Part shown: piece by piece, positions 27,701 to 37,811 of the stretch
Position numbering within the stretch: the stretch's first letter is position 1
How the letters are laid out: each line of letters opens with the position of its first letter
From: Obelidium mucronatum
Lineage: Eukaryota > Chytridiomycota > Chytridiomycetes > Chytridiales > Chytriomycetaceae
Length of the DNA: 64,000 nucleotides
Direction: 5' to 3'
NCBI GenBank assembly: GCA_025765595.1
Contig: JAIVFH010000034.1
Span: 62,001 to 126,000 of the forward strand
Notes under the pieces: generated by a model
What the model saw: only the letters and a program-made list of their open reading frames with translations
What the model was told of the DNA's origin: nothing
The model's database searches: none
Program-made: the position numbers and the translations under genes

Positions 27701-27895
27701 TGCCTCAGCCAAAAACGATCGCTCCATGTAAAGCTCGTCAGTTTTCCAGTTATTGTAGCGTTCAGCATGTTCAAAGATGAACTCAATGTTTTCGTGTTCC
27801 GCCTCGATATTCTTTACAATGTTGTTGTCATCGATTCTCTGACGCGCCAAGTAGTCGAGAGTCTCTTGATCAATAAGCGTTTGAGTCTTGGCCAT
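24756..27895 (-). CDS. Coiled-coil class III nucleotide cyclase, catalytic site incomplete
   Basis: Thirteen exons (27895-27647, 27526-27428, 27298-27258, 27166-27139, 27070-27016, 26932-26775, 26682-26575, 26500-25867, 25800-25676, 25609-25506, 25437-25331, 25274-25064, 24996-24756); 719 residues. Residues 1 to about 495 are Glu/Lys/Arg-rich helices predicted to form a long coiled coil, with no transmembrane segment. The C-terminal cyclase domain has FLTADIVSFTNL and KLETIGDAYNVVAGL (both metal-binding Asp present), RIGVHVGPAVGGV and YSLFGDTVTITGQMEQ. In that last motif, active homologs have Asn and Arg (GDTVNTASRMES pattern), but Thr and Gln are found here. The purine-selecting pair is Glu plus Ser rather than Glu/Cys or Lys/Asp. 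It may be an inactive or partner-dependent cyclase subunit. Soluble cyclases with coiled coils occur in flagellated eukaryotes, so a zoospore role is conceivable. Confidence 0.88.
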
Positions 27896-28368
27896 TTGTG
27901 CGTGTGTGTGTTGTGAGTGCACGGAAGGGGGGAAGGGGTATTGGCTGGTTTTTCGAGAGGTACTTTTTTTATTTTATTTTTTTTCTAGTGTTGGTCCTTT
28001 GTCCCCAGTTGACCAAAAGTTTGATTGGTGGCCTCTGCTTACACAAGTACAAAGGGATTTTCAAGTTTCTATTGTTGTTTATACACCCCCTTTCTTTGAA
28101 AGAAGGGAAGAAGGGAAGAACTACTTTCAGGAAAAAATATACAGATGAAAGAAAACTATTTTACTTTTTAATGTTATAATTTATAAATAATATCTTGCCT
28201 GTTTTATGCAAAAATTGGATTTCCTCGCTCCTTCATCAAATAGTTTAATGTGTTAAAACATGTCATTTCATGTCTCCAACCAGGAGTACAATCCACCAAA
28301 CACCAATAAGCTATCTTATCACAATTCTTCTCGCCGACAACCTCCTGAAATGGCTCCCGTAGGAACAC
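27896..28368. other. Cyclase upstream region
   Basis: Promoter side of the cyclase gene: a GT-rich stretch immediately 5' of its ATG, T-rich runs and AT-rich sequence. An ATG-led frame at 28260 closes after 66 codons with no recognisable content. Confidence 0.5.
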
Positions 28369-28587
28369 ATGACCATTCAAAGTGCATTACCCCTCAAAGA
28401 ATTAGACGCGTTTGTCAGGAACACTCAAGAACGCGACAGCAATGGTCGATACACCCTTGATGTCGTTGATGTTTCTGGGATCTCATATGTTCGTATTCAA
28501 AATCGATGGAAGGTTGTGGAGGGAAGGAGGTCGCAGTCGCTGTCGTTGACTTCTTGTAGTGGGATTATTCCGGGGCTGCTGGGCTAA
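28369..28587 (+). CDS. Short unassigned reading frame, possibly a gene fragment
   Basis: 72 codons, opening MTIQSALPLKELDAFVRN and including a DVVDVSGISYVRIQNRWKV stretch with protein-like composition. It has no recognised domain and no upstream exon with a good splice signal, and lies between two unrelated genes. It may be the relic of a larger gene. Confidence 0.22.
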   Translation: MTIQSALPLKELDAFVRNTQERDSNGRYTLDVVDVSGISYVRIQNRWKVVEGRRSQSLSLTSCSGIIPGLLG

Positions 28588-29287
28588 TTTGGAAATGAGT
28601 TACTTGATGAAAGTTAAGGAACCGCGCGTTGCGTCTGTGTTATTGATGTTGTACCATCTGCAAAACCATCCACAAAAGACCATCCACAAAAGGCCGACTC
28701 TAAAACTACCAGACCCGGCGGATGATTAGGAACAACTATAACTGCTTACAATATATGCGAATTTGATTCGTAGCAACGGGCGATTAATCTCCAATCAAGA
28801 AAAGCAGAATACATTTCGTTTCAGGTCTCACAAAAACGTGTTCCGGCCTTGGAAAACAATACATATGGGTTGCTGGTGTCACAACAGTGGGAATTTAATT
28901 GACGAAAACCTCAGTAAGATCTGCATTTGAGAACACAGCTGCTGCGTGGCGAAAGGGCAGGCATGATATGAAGTGAGCGAACAACTACAACCAATTCACT
29001 TGTACTCAACATTCCAGAATTGTAATTTTTTTTTTGTGCAATCGGCTTCCCACACTCTGCATTCTTGGACAGTAATGGAAGCATCGGGATCACAATCGCC
29101 CTCAGGTTCTTCACGATTTTCTTCAGGGTCCCCGCATTGATTTGACAGGTAACAAAGTTCCGGAATAATGACCACGTGAAATTCACAACCGTCGCCGTCT
29201 TCTTCCCCATGCACACACCAAAAATGTTGGCAGAAAGTCGCGATCGCAGTTTTTTTTCATCTAAAACGGTATAATAAACTACTAAAT
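28588..29287. other. Intergenic with weak Cys-rich frame on the minus strand
   Basis: Between 29250 and 28996 a minus-strand frame (no ATG in frame) encodes a Cys- and Asp/Glu-rich segment (CEFHVVIIPELCYLSNQC, then three more spaced Cys) ending at a stop at 28996. The Cys spacing resembles a small secreted disulfide protein, but no signal peptide or start is attached, so it is at best a fragment. Nothing is seen in 28588-28995 except a duplicated phrase (CCATCCACAAAAG) at 28669-28691. Confidence 0.25.
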
Positions 29288-30553
29288 CTATTTTTTAAAA
29301 CCACTTTTCAACAAAATAATATAGACATTCCCATTTTCCTTCATTCCCTTTGGCATCTTCTTTTTAACATTTGTGTTGGACACGTCAAACGAAAATAACT
29401 CAGTTAAATCCTCAATCCCCTTGTCCACCATCCCAGAAAACTTATTTTCTTGTAAGAAGAGGCGAAAGAGGCCAGTAAGAGTGAATAATTGTGGCGGAAG
29501 AGGTCCAGAAAGACGGTTGTATGACACACTTAATTGTTGCAGACTGACAAGACTGGCCACAGAGCTTGGTAATTCACCAGTAAGCCGGTTATGCGATAGA
29601 TCAAGAAGTTCCAGGTTTATCAGATTCCCAATCTCGTATGGAATTCCCTGAGACAAGTTGTTGTGGGACAAGTCGAGGGTCTTCAGCTGGGTCAATGCAC
29701 CAATTCCCCGTGGTATAGCACCGGTCAATAGATTATTTGATAACCAGAGAGTTTCCAAATCCCAGCAGTTTGTTAGCTCTTCGGGAATTTTACCGCTGAT
29801 CCTATTTGATGGCAACGCAAGGTATTGGAGCTGCTCAAGCTGGCCGAGGGTTTTTGGCAGTTCTCCCTTCAGAAAATTAAGATGGGCGCTAAATTTTCTC
29901 AGTTTCTTCAGTCTTCCGATATCCGCTGGAATACATCCTTCCAGCAGGTTAAAATCCAGGTGAAGAACTTCCAAGTCTGTCAAATCGGTAATACGTCCTG
30001 GTATACAACCAGTAAGCCGGTTGTTTGATAAAAAGAGAGCTTTTAGTTCTCTTAACGTCAGCAACTCCGTCGGTATAGGTCCACACAAGTAGTTTGTGCT
30101 CAAGTTGAGCACTTGCATATTTCTGAGCAGCTTAACAGCTCGGGGTATTTGACCAACGATTCTCTGCGTGCTCCAACTCAAGGTTTCGGCATCCGACAGA
30201 ACCATGGTTGCGTACATTTCTTGATACAATTCCGGCCACTTGAACCACTCGCGTTGGACAATTTCATTGGGGGCGCTTTGTGCATCGATTGTCTCAAACA
30301 GATTCAATCGCACAAAAGATGGGTCTTTGAGGCACTCATTCAGATATCGACTCAGGCGTCTGCACTTGACGGCTTGGCGTGGTTCAAGTTTTGAAAAGAC
30401 AACTTGTATCACTTCAGGTGGGATGCATATGAACGCATTTTGCTTAATAACCACCTTTGATTTTCGTATCATTTTGTTATTCGAGTTTTCGTCTTTGACT
30501 GTCTGTTTATTTGAACGTGGAACCCAGGCGGACTTGAGAAAGAAAACAGTCAT
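29288..30553 (-). CDS. F-box protein with plant-type leucine-rich repeats
   Basis: Single exon, 421 residues. An F-box-like segment (IPPEVIQVVFSKLEPRQAVKCRRLS) at residues about 43-75 would bind Skp1 in an SCF ubiquitin ligase. About ten LRRs follow from residue 135 with the LxxLxxLxLSxNxLxGxIPxx consensus otherwise typical of plant receptor kinases, for example LFLSNNRLTGCIPGRI and LWLSNNLLTGAIPRGI. There is no signal peptide or transmembrane segment, so the LRR face is cytosolic and likely binds substrate. Family expansions of such proteins are known in zoosporic fungi and other protists. Target unknown. No introns, unlike most genes here. Confidence 0.85.
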   Translation of the reverse strand: MTVFFLKSAWVPRSNKQTVKDENSNNKMIRKSKVVIKQNAFICIPPEVIQVVFSKLEPRQAVKCRRLSRYLNECLKDPSFVRLNLFETIDAQSAPNEIVQREWFKWPELYQEMYATMVLSDAETLSWSTQRIVGQIPRAVKLLRNMQVLNLSTNYLCGPIPTELLTLRELKALFLSNNRLTGCIPGRITDLTDLEVLHLDFNLLEGCIPADIGRLKKLRKFSAHLNFLKGELPKTLGQLEQLQYLALPSNRISGKIPEELTNCWDLETLWLSNNLLTGAIPRGIGALTQLKTLDLSHNNLSQGIPYEIGNLINLELLDLSHNRLTGELPSSVASLVSLQQLSVSYNRLSGPLPPQLFTLTGLFRLFLQENKFSGMVDKGIEDLTELFSFDVSNTNVKKKMPKGMKENGNVYIILLKSGFKK

Positions 30554-30635
30554 ACTTACTTAACCACATTCGTGACTCGAGTGACCCGCCGGATTTTTGA
30601 ATAAGTGGGCCAAAGTGTCGACAACAAGATAGTTT

Positions 30636-30944
30636 TCAACTGCTTATTAAAGTAATAAAAAACACTACTGGTTGATTTTTGTTGGTGCTGCGGAGCTGTT
30701 TTGTTGCGGTTAAGGTGACGGTTTCGAGAGACGACTGTGAATCATCAGATGAGGCTATCGAAAATTCGACTGGGTCAATCGAGCCATTTGCCATTCTTCT
30801 AGCTCTGGGTGAAGTTTGGTGGCGATTTACCCGCGGTGTTTGTTGGTCGCTTCTTGGGTCCAGACTGTTAGAACATTTTTTACTTATGTCAAACCATTGA
30901 CCAATGGGTTGGATCATACTTCCGTTTGCACAGCAATAACCCAT
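30636..30944 (-). CDS. Small protein with predicted dual-acylation N-terminus
   Basis: 102 residues, single exon, family not recognised. It starts MGYCCANGS: Gly2 with Cys4/Cys5 fits N-myristoylation plus palmitoylation, so it could be membrane-attached. The middle is Ser/Arg/Gln-rich (PRVNRHQTSPRARR) and the end mildly hydrophobic (VVFFITLISS). It lies upstream of, and in the same direction as, the F-box/LRR gene. It is short and without homolog support, so it could be spurious. Confidence 0.4.
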   Translation of the reverse strand: MGYCCANGSMIQPIGQWFDISKKCSNSLDPRSDQQTPRVNRHQTSPRARRMANGSIDPVEFSIASSDDSQSSLETVTLTATKQLRSTNKNQPVVFFITLISS

Positions 30945-31097
30945 TCTGTTGTTCTGTTTACAGCCATGGTTCGAAAGGAATGGTGAAAATTGGTGACATA
31001 ATACATCTTCTCAAATGAATTTTATTTTCAATCAAGTTCTAATCTAAAAAGGGTATTGCATAGACGCTCACAACAAAAAGGGACGAAGCGAAGTTCC

Positions 31098-31553
31098 TTA
31101 AAGGAAAAGGGCAACAACGGCGGCAGCAGCTGTGATGATAGAGTTTTGGACGGCTCCAGAGTACAAGTTGGTGTTTGGCTTGTAGGTGCTCACGACAGCT
31201 GGGACGTAGGCAGTTGGCTTGTCGGCAGCTGGGGTTGGGGTTGGGGTGGCCTGGATGCACTTGGCAACGGTGGTAGCAGCTGGGGTTGGGGTGCTGTTGG
31301 CTGGAGCGTAGGTGGCAGTTGGGGCAACTGGAGCTGGGGCAACGTAGGCGGCAGCGGTGGTTGGCTTGTCAGCAGCTGGGACGGCAGTGTAGGCAGTAGC
31401 GGCGGCGGTGGTGGTGGCAACGGACGCTGGTGGGGCAGTGTAGACGGCACCGGCAGTGGTGGTTGGCTTGTTGTCAGCTGGTGGAGCAGTGGCAGTGTAA
31501 GCTGGGGCAGTGGTTGGAGCAACTGGAGCGACGTAGACTGGAGCGAGACCCAT
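31098..31553 (-). CDS. Tandem Thr/Ala/Pro-rich family, copy 1
   Basis: 151 residues, intronless, function unknown. The sequence is an irregular chain of Thr/Ala/Pro/Val motifs: YVAPVAPTTAPAYTATAPP, two DKPTTAA/DNKPTTTAG-type segments and TPTPAADKPTAYVP. It has a single Cys (VAKCIQ) and ends SGAVQNSIITAAAAVVALFL, which looks like a GPI-attachment signal. Yet the start MGLAPVY gives no signal peptide, and a TATA box 51 nt upstream leaves no room for a further exon. The content suggests a heavily O-glycosylated wall or surface protein, or a structural cytosolic one. This copy has YKPN near the C-terminus, like copy 3. Confidence 0.75.
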   Translation of the reverse strand: MGLAPVYVAPVAPTTAPAYTATAPPADNKPTTTAGAVYTAPPASVATTTAAATAYTAVPAADKPTTAAAYVAPAPVAPTATYAPANSTPTPAATTVAKCIQATPTPTPAADKPTAYVPAVVSTYKPNTNLYSGAVQNSIITAAAAVVALFL

Positions 31554-31603
31554 TTGAGAAGTGATTGCGATTTGTGCATTTTCAGAGGAGGGAAAAGTGC
31601 TCA

Positions 31604-31610
31604 ATTTATA
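31604..31610 (-). promoter_or_regulatory. TATA box of tandem-family copy 1
   Basis: TATAAAT on the minus strand, about 51 nt before the ATG of copy 1. It implies a 5' UTR of roughly 20-30 nt and supports the MGLAP start. Confidence 0.5.
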
Positions 31611-32455
31611 GTCTTGTAAGTGTCTAGCAAAAATTCCGAGTTTTTAATCAAAAAACACTCATATCAAAAAAAAATCGCTCATTTAAAACCACACGTGAAC
31701 AAAATATTATTTCACCTGAACATCACGTCCTCCCTCCACTCAGCCGTTTTCACTCAGGAGAAATCTAAATGCTAGTTAACTGATACCAAATACTTCACCA
31801 TTTTGAACGTACTCGAAGCCAGTCTTTGGGGAGCCATATCACCTTCAAGCAGCTGCTGCAATACAATTCACCTTTTTTCCAAACGCCGTTTCAACGATGC
31901 CAGACTCATTCAAAGCAGAAGAGTTCGTTTATGTTTGAAGAGAACACAGACGATTTGCATGGTAGATAGTTCCAGTGCTGTACACGACGGATTCTTCCCA
32001 ATATGGTGTTACCTTCCTCAATGCAAGCCTTCAAGACACTTTTCAAAAGGCACACAAGTAGCAGTACCACATAACGAATAATTACATACATCTGGTCCTC
32101 AGTTAGATCCCTCAAAATCGGTACTTTTTCCCGAGATGTAAACTGTTTGGTCTTTGATGCAAAATGTCAACAAAGCAATTAGGCACACTGTCGGCAGTAA
32201 AAAGGTATTCTTTCCGAAGAAGCACGGCACGACTGCTTTCTAGACGTCGAGTCAGCGACTCTCTTAAATATTGCAAATTACTGCACACGAGTATGTACGA
32301 GATCCCAAACTTCCCTTTACACAACCAAAAAAACCAGCAATATTAAGATAAATCAACAGACACTTTTTATTCTCTAAAATTAAAATCTATAGATACTCTT
32401 CTTTTTTTTTTACACAGAGAAACGTGACTGAATAAACTTCCAAATCATATATGGC

Positions 32456-32911
32456 TTAGAGGAAAAGGGCAACAACGGCGGCAGCGGCAGTGATGATAGA
32501 GTTTTGGACGGCTCCAGAGTACAAGTTGGTGTTTGGCTTGAAGGTGCTCACGACAGCTGGGACGTAGGCAGTTGGCTTGTCGGCAGCTGGGGTTGGGGTT
32601 GGGGTGGCCTGGATGCACTTGGCAACGGTGGTGGCAGCTGGGGTTGGGGTGCTGTTGGCTGGAGCGTAGGTGGCAGTTGGGGCAACTGGGGCTGGGGCAA
32701 CGTAGGCAGCAGCGGTGGTTGGCTTGTCGGCAGCTGGGACGGCAGTGTACGCAGTAGCGGCAGCAGTGGTGGTGGCAACGGACGCTGGTGGGGCAGTGTA
32801 GACGGCACCGGCAGTGGTGGTTGGCTTGTTGTCAGCTGGTGGAGCAGTGGCGGTGTAGGCTGGGGCAGTGGTTGGAGCAACTGGAGCGACGTAGACTGGA
32901 GCGAGACCCAT
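32456..32911 (-). CDS. Tandem Thr/Ala/Pro-rich family, copy 2
   Basis: 151 residues, essentially identical to copy 1 at protein level; the visible difference is FKPN instead of YKPN near residue 125. The start context is purine-rich (ACAACAATGG). The roughly 130 nt upstream closely match the upstream region of copy 3 (shared GTGCGAATTTGTACA and CTTGCATTTAATCGAA). The 3' flank instead matches copy 4 (GTGACTGAATA and AATCATA), so this copy is a mosaic of the other two in its flanks. Confidence 0.75.
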   Translation of the reverse strand: MGLAPVYVAPVAPTTAPAYTATAPPADNKPTTTAGAVYTAPPASVATTTAAATAYTAVPAADKPTTAAAYVAPAPVAPTATYAPANSTPTPAATTVAKCIQATPTPTPAADKPTAYVPAVVSTFKPNTNLYSGAVQNSIITAAAAVVALFL

Positions 32912-33378
32912 TGTTGTTTTCGAAGAAGTTTTGTTTTATTGGGGAGAAAGTAGATGGTGCGAATTTGTACACTTTCGAGTGTCTTCTATTGAAAAAAATC
33001 TTGCATTTAATCGAATATTGCATTTAATCAATAGGCTTGCCAACCACTGCAAATGCCCACAGGCAAAATGAGAGTTATGTATGTATAGAGATCGAAGTGG
33101 GTTGAGCTTCTGAAGTATATTCAAGTTGTTGTTTCCCTCCGTATTGGAACTTGTGCCTGGGGGCAGAATTTGGGCAGTCAAACGCATGTAAAGGGGCTGT
33201 ATAGGAGCAAACGTTGGCTAGTTTCACTCAATCGTTGATGTACTTCGATGTTACCGGAACGACGTTTTGGCGGTCATTTTGGATCAAACATCACCAAACA
33301 TACAGATATAGAAAACGCTGAGAAAATACATATGTAGTTATCTAATTTATTGAGAACAGGTAAGGGAAAAGTGGTTCG

Positions 33379-33834
33379 TCAGAGGAAAAGGACAACAACG
33401 GCAGCAGCGGCAGTGATGATAGAGCTTTGGACGGCTCCAGAGTACAAGTTGGTGTTTGGCTTGTAGGTGCTCACGACAGCTGGGACGTAGGCAGTTGGCT
33501 TGTCGGCAGCTGGAGTTGGGGTTGGAGTGGCCTGGATGCACTTGGCAACGGTGGTGGCAGCTGGGGTTGGGGTGCTGTTGGCTGGAGCGTAGGTGGCAGT
33601 TGGGGCAACTGGGGCTGGGGCAACGTAGGCAGCAGCGGTGGTTGGCTTGTCAGCAGCTGGGACAGCAGTGTAGGCAGTAGCGGCGGCGGTGGTGGTGGCA
33701 ACGGACGCTGGTGGGGCAGTGTAGACGGCACCGGCAGTGGTGGTTGGCTTGTTGTCAGCTGGAGGAGCAGTGGCAGTGTAAGCTGGAGCGGTGGTTGGAG
33801 CAACTGGAGCGACGTAGACTGGAGCGAGACCCAT
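33379..33834 (-). CDS. Tandem Thr/Ala/Pro-rich family, copy 3
   Basis: 151 residues. It differs from the others by a few substitutions (SGAVQSS and VVVLFL at the C-terminus) and has YKPN like copy 1. It ends in TGA, whereas copies 1 and 4 end in TAA. The upstream region is related to copy 2. Features are otherwise as described for copy 1. Confidence 0.75.
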   Translation of the reverse strand: MGLAPVYVAPVAPTTAPAYTATAPPADNKPTTTAGAVYTAPPASVATTTAAATAYTAVPAADKPTTAAAYVAPAPVAPTATYAPANSTPTPAATTVAKCIQATPTPTPAADKPTAYVPAVVSTYKPNTNLYSGAVQSSIITAAAAVVVLFL

Positions 33835-34323
33835 TGTTGTTTGGAAGCTGTTTTGTTTACTTGAACGAAAGGGTGGTGCGAATTTGTACAATTTTCTTGA
33901 GTGTCTTTCCGGGAAATAAATCTTGCATTTAATCGAAAATGCCTTTAATCAATGTGTTCCTATGTGTGCATTTTGTGATTGCAAACGGGACCCATTGACC
34001 TTCCTGTGTTGATTCAAGTATATTCTCTGCTGCGGCTGTATAGATCAAGGCAGAGGCCGCTCTATAAATCAACGACTGGCTGCGTTCGCAGCTGCGGAAA
34101 ATCCACAAGCACATTTAGAACAGCGGTGGTTTGAGCAGCTTCTGTGTGGAATACTCCTTTTTCAGTGTTGTAGAGACGAAGAAGGAGGCGACAATACAAC
34201 AGATCATTTGAATAAAGGTACAATATGACAGTAATTTGAAGTATACATGAATAGAATTGTCTAATGTTTATTCAAAAACGGAAGGGGAAAGGGGAGTGAC
34301 TGAATAGACTCAAATCATACGAT

Positions 34324-34779
34324 TTAGAGGAAAAGGGCAACAACGGCGGCAGCGGCAGTGAGGATAGAGTTTTGGACGGCTCCAGAGTACAAGTTGGTGT
34401 TTGGCTTGAAGGTGCTCACGACAGCTGGGACGTAGGCAGTTGGCTTGTCGGCAGCTGGGGTTGGGGTTGGGGTGGCCTGGATGCACTTGGCAACGGTGGT
34501 GGCAGCTGGGGTTGGAGTGCTGTTGGCTGGAGCGTAGGTGGCAGTTGGGGCAACTGGGGCTGGGGCAACGTAGGCAGCAGCGGTGGTTGGCTTGTCAGCA
34601 GCTGGGACAGCAGTGTAGGCAGTAGCGGCGGCGGTGGTGGTGGCAACGGACGCTGGTGGGGCAGTGTAGACGGCACCGGCAGTGGTGGTTGGCTTGTTGT
34701 CAGCTGGTGGAGCAGTGGCAGTGTAAGCTGGGGCGGTGGTTGGAGCAACTGGAGCAACGTAGACTGGAGCGAGACCCAT
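34324..34779 (-). CDS. Tandem Thr/Ala/Pro-rich family, copy 4
   Basis: 151 residues with FKPN, as in copy 2, and a single SILTA change near the end. The 5' flank (AATTAGATTTAGAAAAAATGG) is unrelated to the other copies. The 3' flank resembles copy 2. This is the most upstream member in transcription order. Confidence 0.75.
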   Translation of the reverse strand: MGLAPVYVAPVAPTTAPAYTATAPPADNKPTTTAGAVYTAPPASVATTTAAATAYTAVPAADKPTTAAAYVAPAPVAPTATYAPANSTPTPAATTVAKCIQATPTPTPAADKPTAYVPAVVSTFKPNTNLYSGAVQNSILTAAAAVVALFL

Positions 34780-35423
34780 TTTTTCTAAATCTAATTGAAT
34801 ACCGGTTGGAGGAAATAATGTGACGGTTTAAATATGTTTGTATCTGCAAATTTTCTAATTTGTTTTATGCCACTTTCTCTTTTCAAATCAGTAGAATTAA
34901 TTTTTTGCACTTGCGAAAAAAAGCACGTGCGTTTCTCATTTGGGATTTAATCAAATTTGAGCGTTGAGCACCAAGCCTCATGGTTGATTGGACAAGTGTT
35001 TTTTCCAAATGCTTGCTGAAGTTGACTGGGATTGACGACAGATTTTGACGCTGGCTGATGGACTGTGTTAAGCTCCGGAATCTTTCTTATACGTTGGAGT
35101 TTGTGGCATGAAAGGTGCATCGATAGGACAGACTGCACGGGAGGAAGAATGGTCAAGATGTTTTAAAGAGATTGCGAAGAATGGCTATTATTGCCTGATC
35201 GAACATGAACTGTTACGTTAGTAAAGCTGCGTGAGAGCAGAAAGCAGAAAAGGGCAGTTTGTTCAAGTCTTTATGGAAACAACGCTTCAAGCGACCGACG
35301 ACAGAGAATTGAAATGCACAGTAAAAAGGGTGTTGGAACAAGCAGGTTTGTTTTTAATGAGTCAGGGAAGTCGCAATGTCCCTCGCTGGTGTCGAACTCT
35401 GTGCTCTAAAAATAGATAACATA
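34780..35423. other. Intergenic between tandem array and ATG22
   Basis: Contains the promoter side of both neighbours. Short open frames exist on both strands (for example 34947-35156 minus, 35231-35419 plus) but have no recognisable content, start context or splice partner. Confidence 0.5.
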
Positions 35424-37735
35424 ATGAGTTCCTCGTCGTCCTCCACGCTCGACCCGGCGCCGTCCGAGTTCGAAATGCAGCCGCGCCAGCGCCTCGCCGG
35501 GCTCGACGACTGCGACGACGACTGCGACGCGACGCCGTCCGGCAAGGCGTCGATGGCGCCGACGGTCGACACCACGGCGTCGACGGCGCGCCTCGTGCGC
35601 CGCTCCGTGATTCTGCAGTTCCAGCAGCTGATGGCACTCGCCGCCGACGCCGACAAGGACACGGACAAGCCCGCGGCGCCCGCGCGCTGGTGGCAGCGCC
35701 GCCCGCCGAAGAAGAGCGGGCCCGCCCACAAGGACATCGACTCGCTGTTTGCGGGCATCAAACACCCGCCGCTGAGCAGGGAAGAGCTCAATGCCTTCTA
35801 CGCCTTCTCGCTGGGGGTACGCGCGTGTTTATGTGTGTGTTGTGTTGATTTGTCCAGTTCTAATTGTTGCTTGAACGCATTCAATCGCAGACCGAGCCCA
35901 TGGTGGTTGTTATTTTCACTGCGCTTTCTACCGTCGTATTGCAAAATATGGCTGCCGGAGCCGGTGTCGAAGAATCGGACCACTCGGTCCGGTGTAACTA
36001 CACGGTCCAAAACTATAAGTGTGTGACAAATATTGGAGGTGCCTGGATCGACCCATCAAGCTTCTCATTGTATACAATTGCTACTTCTGTACTTCTCCAA
36101 GCTGTCTTTTTCATTTCTTTGGGTGCGCTGGCGGACCACAGCTCCTTTCGTAAAAAGTTTTTAGTGTTCTTCATGTTATCCTCCATCCTCTTGTGTTGTG
36201 GTATGGTCACAATCAGGCACTCTTCCTTGTTTCTTGTTGCATCCGCTCTTCAGATTCTTGCTCAACTCACTTTTGGGGCATCTTATTGTTTCTACAATTC
36301 TTACATTCCGGTTCTCTCTGCTGTCCACTGGGATGTCCTTTCTGCCACCGATGAAAACAGACTTCATGTTCATGAGGCTACAATGAATACCATCTCTACC
36401 ATTTCGCAAGTTTATGGCTACTGTGGTGCTGTTGGCTGTTTTGCAGTTGCTGGTGGGCTCGTCTTTGCACTCCAGACTTTACCAGTTTCTTCTGGATTTG
36501 GTATCGGGGGCTTCTTTGATTCTTTGGGTGTCACTACGTATAGGTTAGTTTACTCGCCGTCCACTCCCAAATGCAGAGTATTTGCCGCCGAAGGCGGCTA
36601 CTTTGCCTATGCAAGCTATATCCAACAATGAATGGCATGGATTTCCACGAAAAGTTTACGCTTCATACAGTCCGTCTCTGTCTATGCGAAACTCACTAAA
36701 ATGTCGACACCAAAAAAAAAATCATACAGTATGCAAGTCGGTATCTTTGCGACTGGTGTTTGGGCATTAGTCGGACTGTATTGGCCTGCAAGATATATTC
36801 GTGATCGTCCATATGCGCCTCTCCCAAAGGGAACGAACTATATTACTTATTCGTGGAAACAAGTGTACAAGACTGTCAGCCATGCAAGACAGATGCCAAA
36901 TACGTTCATTATGCTGTTGGCTTGGTTCTTTTTGTCGGATGCAATGTCTACTGTTGGATCAACCACAATTTTATTTGCAACTGTGAGTGGCTCTTGATTT
37001 TTATTTTTTGGTTGTTGTCAGATACGATATTGATTGGATTCGTTGTTGTTCGTTGATGTAGAATGAACTTGGGTTCAAGAGCACTGAAATTTTGATTCTT
37101 GCCATCGTCGCACCCCTGACTGCTGGAGGAGGAAACTACCTCTGGCTTTTGATTCAGAGAAAGTTCAATTACAGCACAAAACACATGCTGATGATGCTTG
37201 TGTCTCTCGCTATTATTCTCCCAATGTATGGAATGATGGGATTCTTTTTGCCATTTGGTTTGAAAGCCAAATGGGAGCTTTTTCCTGCGGGTATTTTCTA
37301 TGGGATGCTTTTGGGTGGAATCCAGTCGTTTGCGCGTGTCTTGTTTAGTGAGTTGATTCCAAGAGGCCATGAAGGGGAGTTTTTTGCCTTGTATGCCATT
37401 ACGGATAAGGGAAGTGCATGGATTGGACCTTTGATTGTTGGTGGGTGTTGATGTGTTTTCGTTTTCCTGTTTTTACCTTTGTGATTTAAACCACCAAAAT
37501 TTTTATAGGCTCGATTACGGATGTTACGCATCAAATCAGATATGGATTCATTTTCTTGTTCTTCTTGCTCATGTTGCCTGTTGTCTGCCTCTACTTTTTG
37601 AATGTTGAGAAGGGACAAATCGACGCAGAGGCGTTTCATGCATCCGAATTGGATGCTGCCATGCTTGTAAACTTGTCTCCCCGTTCTCCGACTAGAACTG
37701 GGATTAATGATCAAACTCTGACAGAAGCTGTTTGA
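35424..37735 (+). CDS. ATG22: ATG22-like vacuolar amino-acid effluxer (MFS)
   Basis: Exports amino acids from the vacuole/lysosome after autophagy. Exons: 35424-35816, 35891-36543, 36730-36982, 37062-37440, 37509-37735; 634 residues. A 120-residue GC-rich, acidic cytosolic N-terminus precedes the conserved entry LSREELNAFYAFSLGTEP. About twelve membrane helices follow, including FTALSTVVLQ, LQAVFFISLGALAD and the QVYGYCGAVGCF region. AWFFLSDAMSTVGSTTILFA and the FARVLFSELIPRGHEGEFF loop are characteristic of ATG22. The third exon was placed by the acceptor at 36729, making the second intron unusually long (186 nt) with an internal GCCGCCGAAGGCGGC hairpin. Confidence 0.9.
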
Positions 37736-37811
37736 TGTTCTTTGTGACCCATTGTATTTATTTATTGCCACATTTTGTGTCTATATTCTGAAATAAAACC
37801 AAAAAGAAGCA

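Larger units (their letters stand above)
31098..34779. repeat. Four-copy tandem gene array with divergent spacers
   Basis: Start-to-start spacings are 1358, 923 and 945 nt. The 456-nt coding segments are nearly identical, while the spacers (31554-32455, 32912-33378, 33835-34323) are mostly unalignable and hold no other gene. Only parts of the 5' flanks of copies 2/3 and the 3' flanks of copies 2/4 are shared. This is the pattern expected from gene conversion acting on coding sequence. Confidence 0.85.

Noticed and set aside
24756..27895. Rhodopsin-guanylyl cyclase fusion known from some zoosporic fungi
   Set aside because: The 495 residues before the cyclase domain are charged helices without any transmembrane segment or retinal-binding Lys region.
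30679..30900. Plus-strand 73-codon frame opposite the acylated small protein
   Set aside because: No recognisable content; the minus frame has a meaningful N-terminus, though both are weak.
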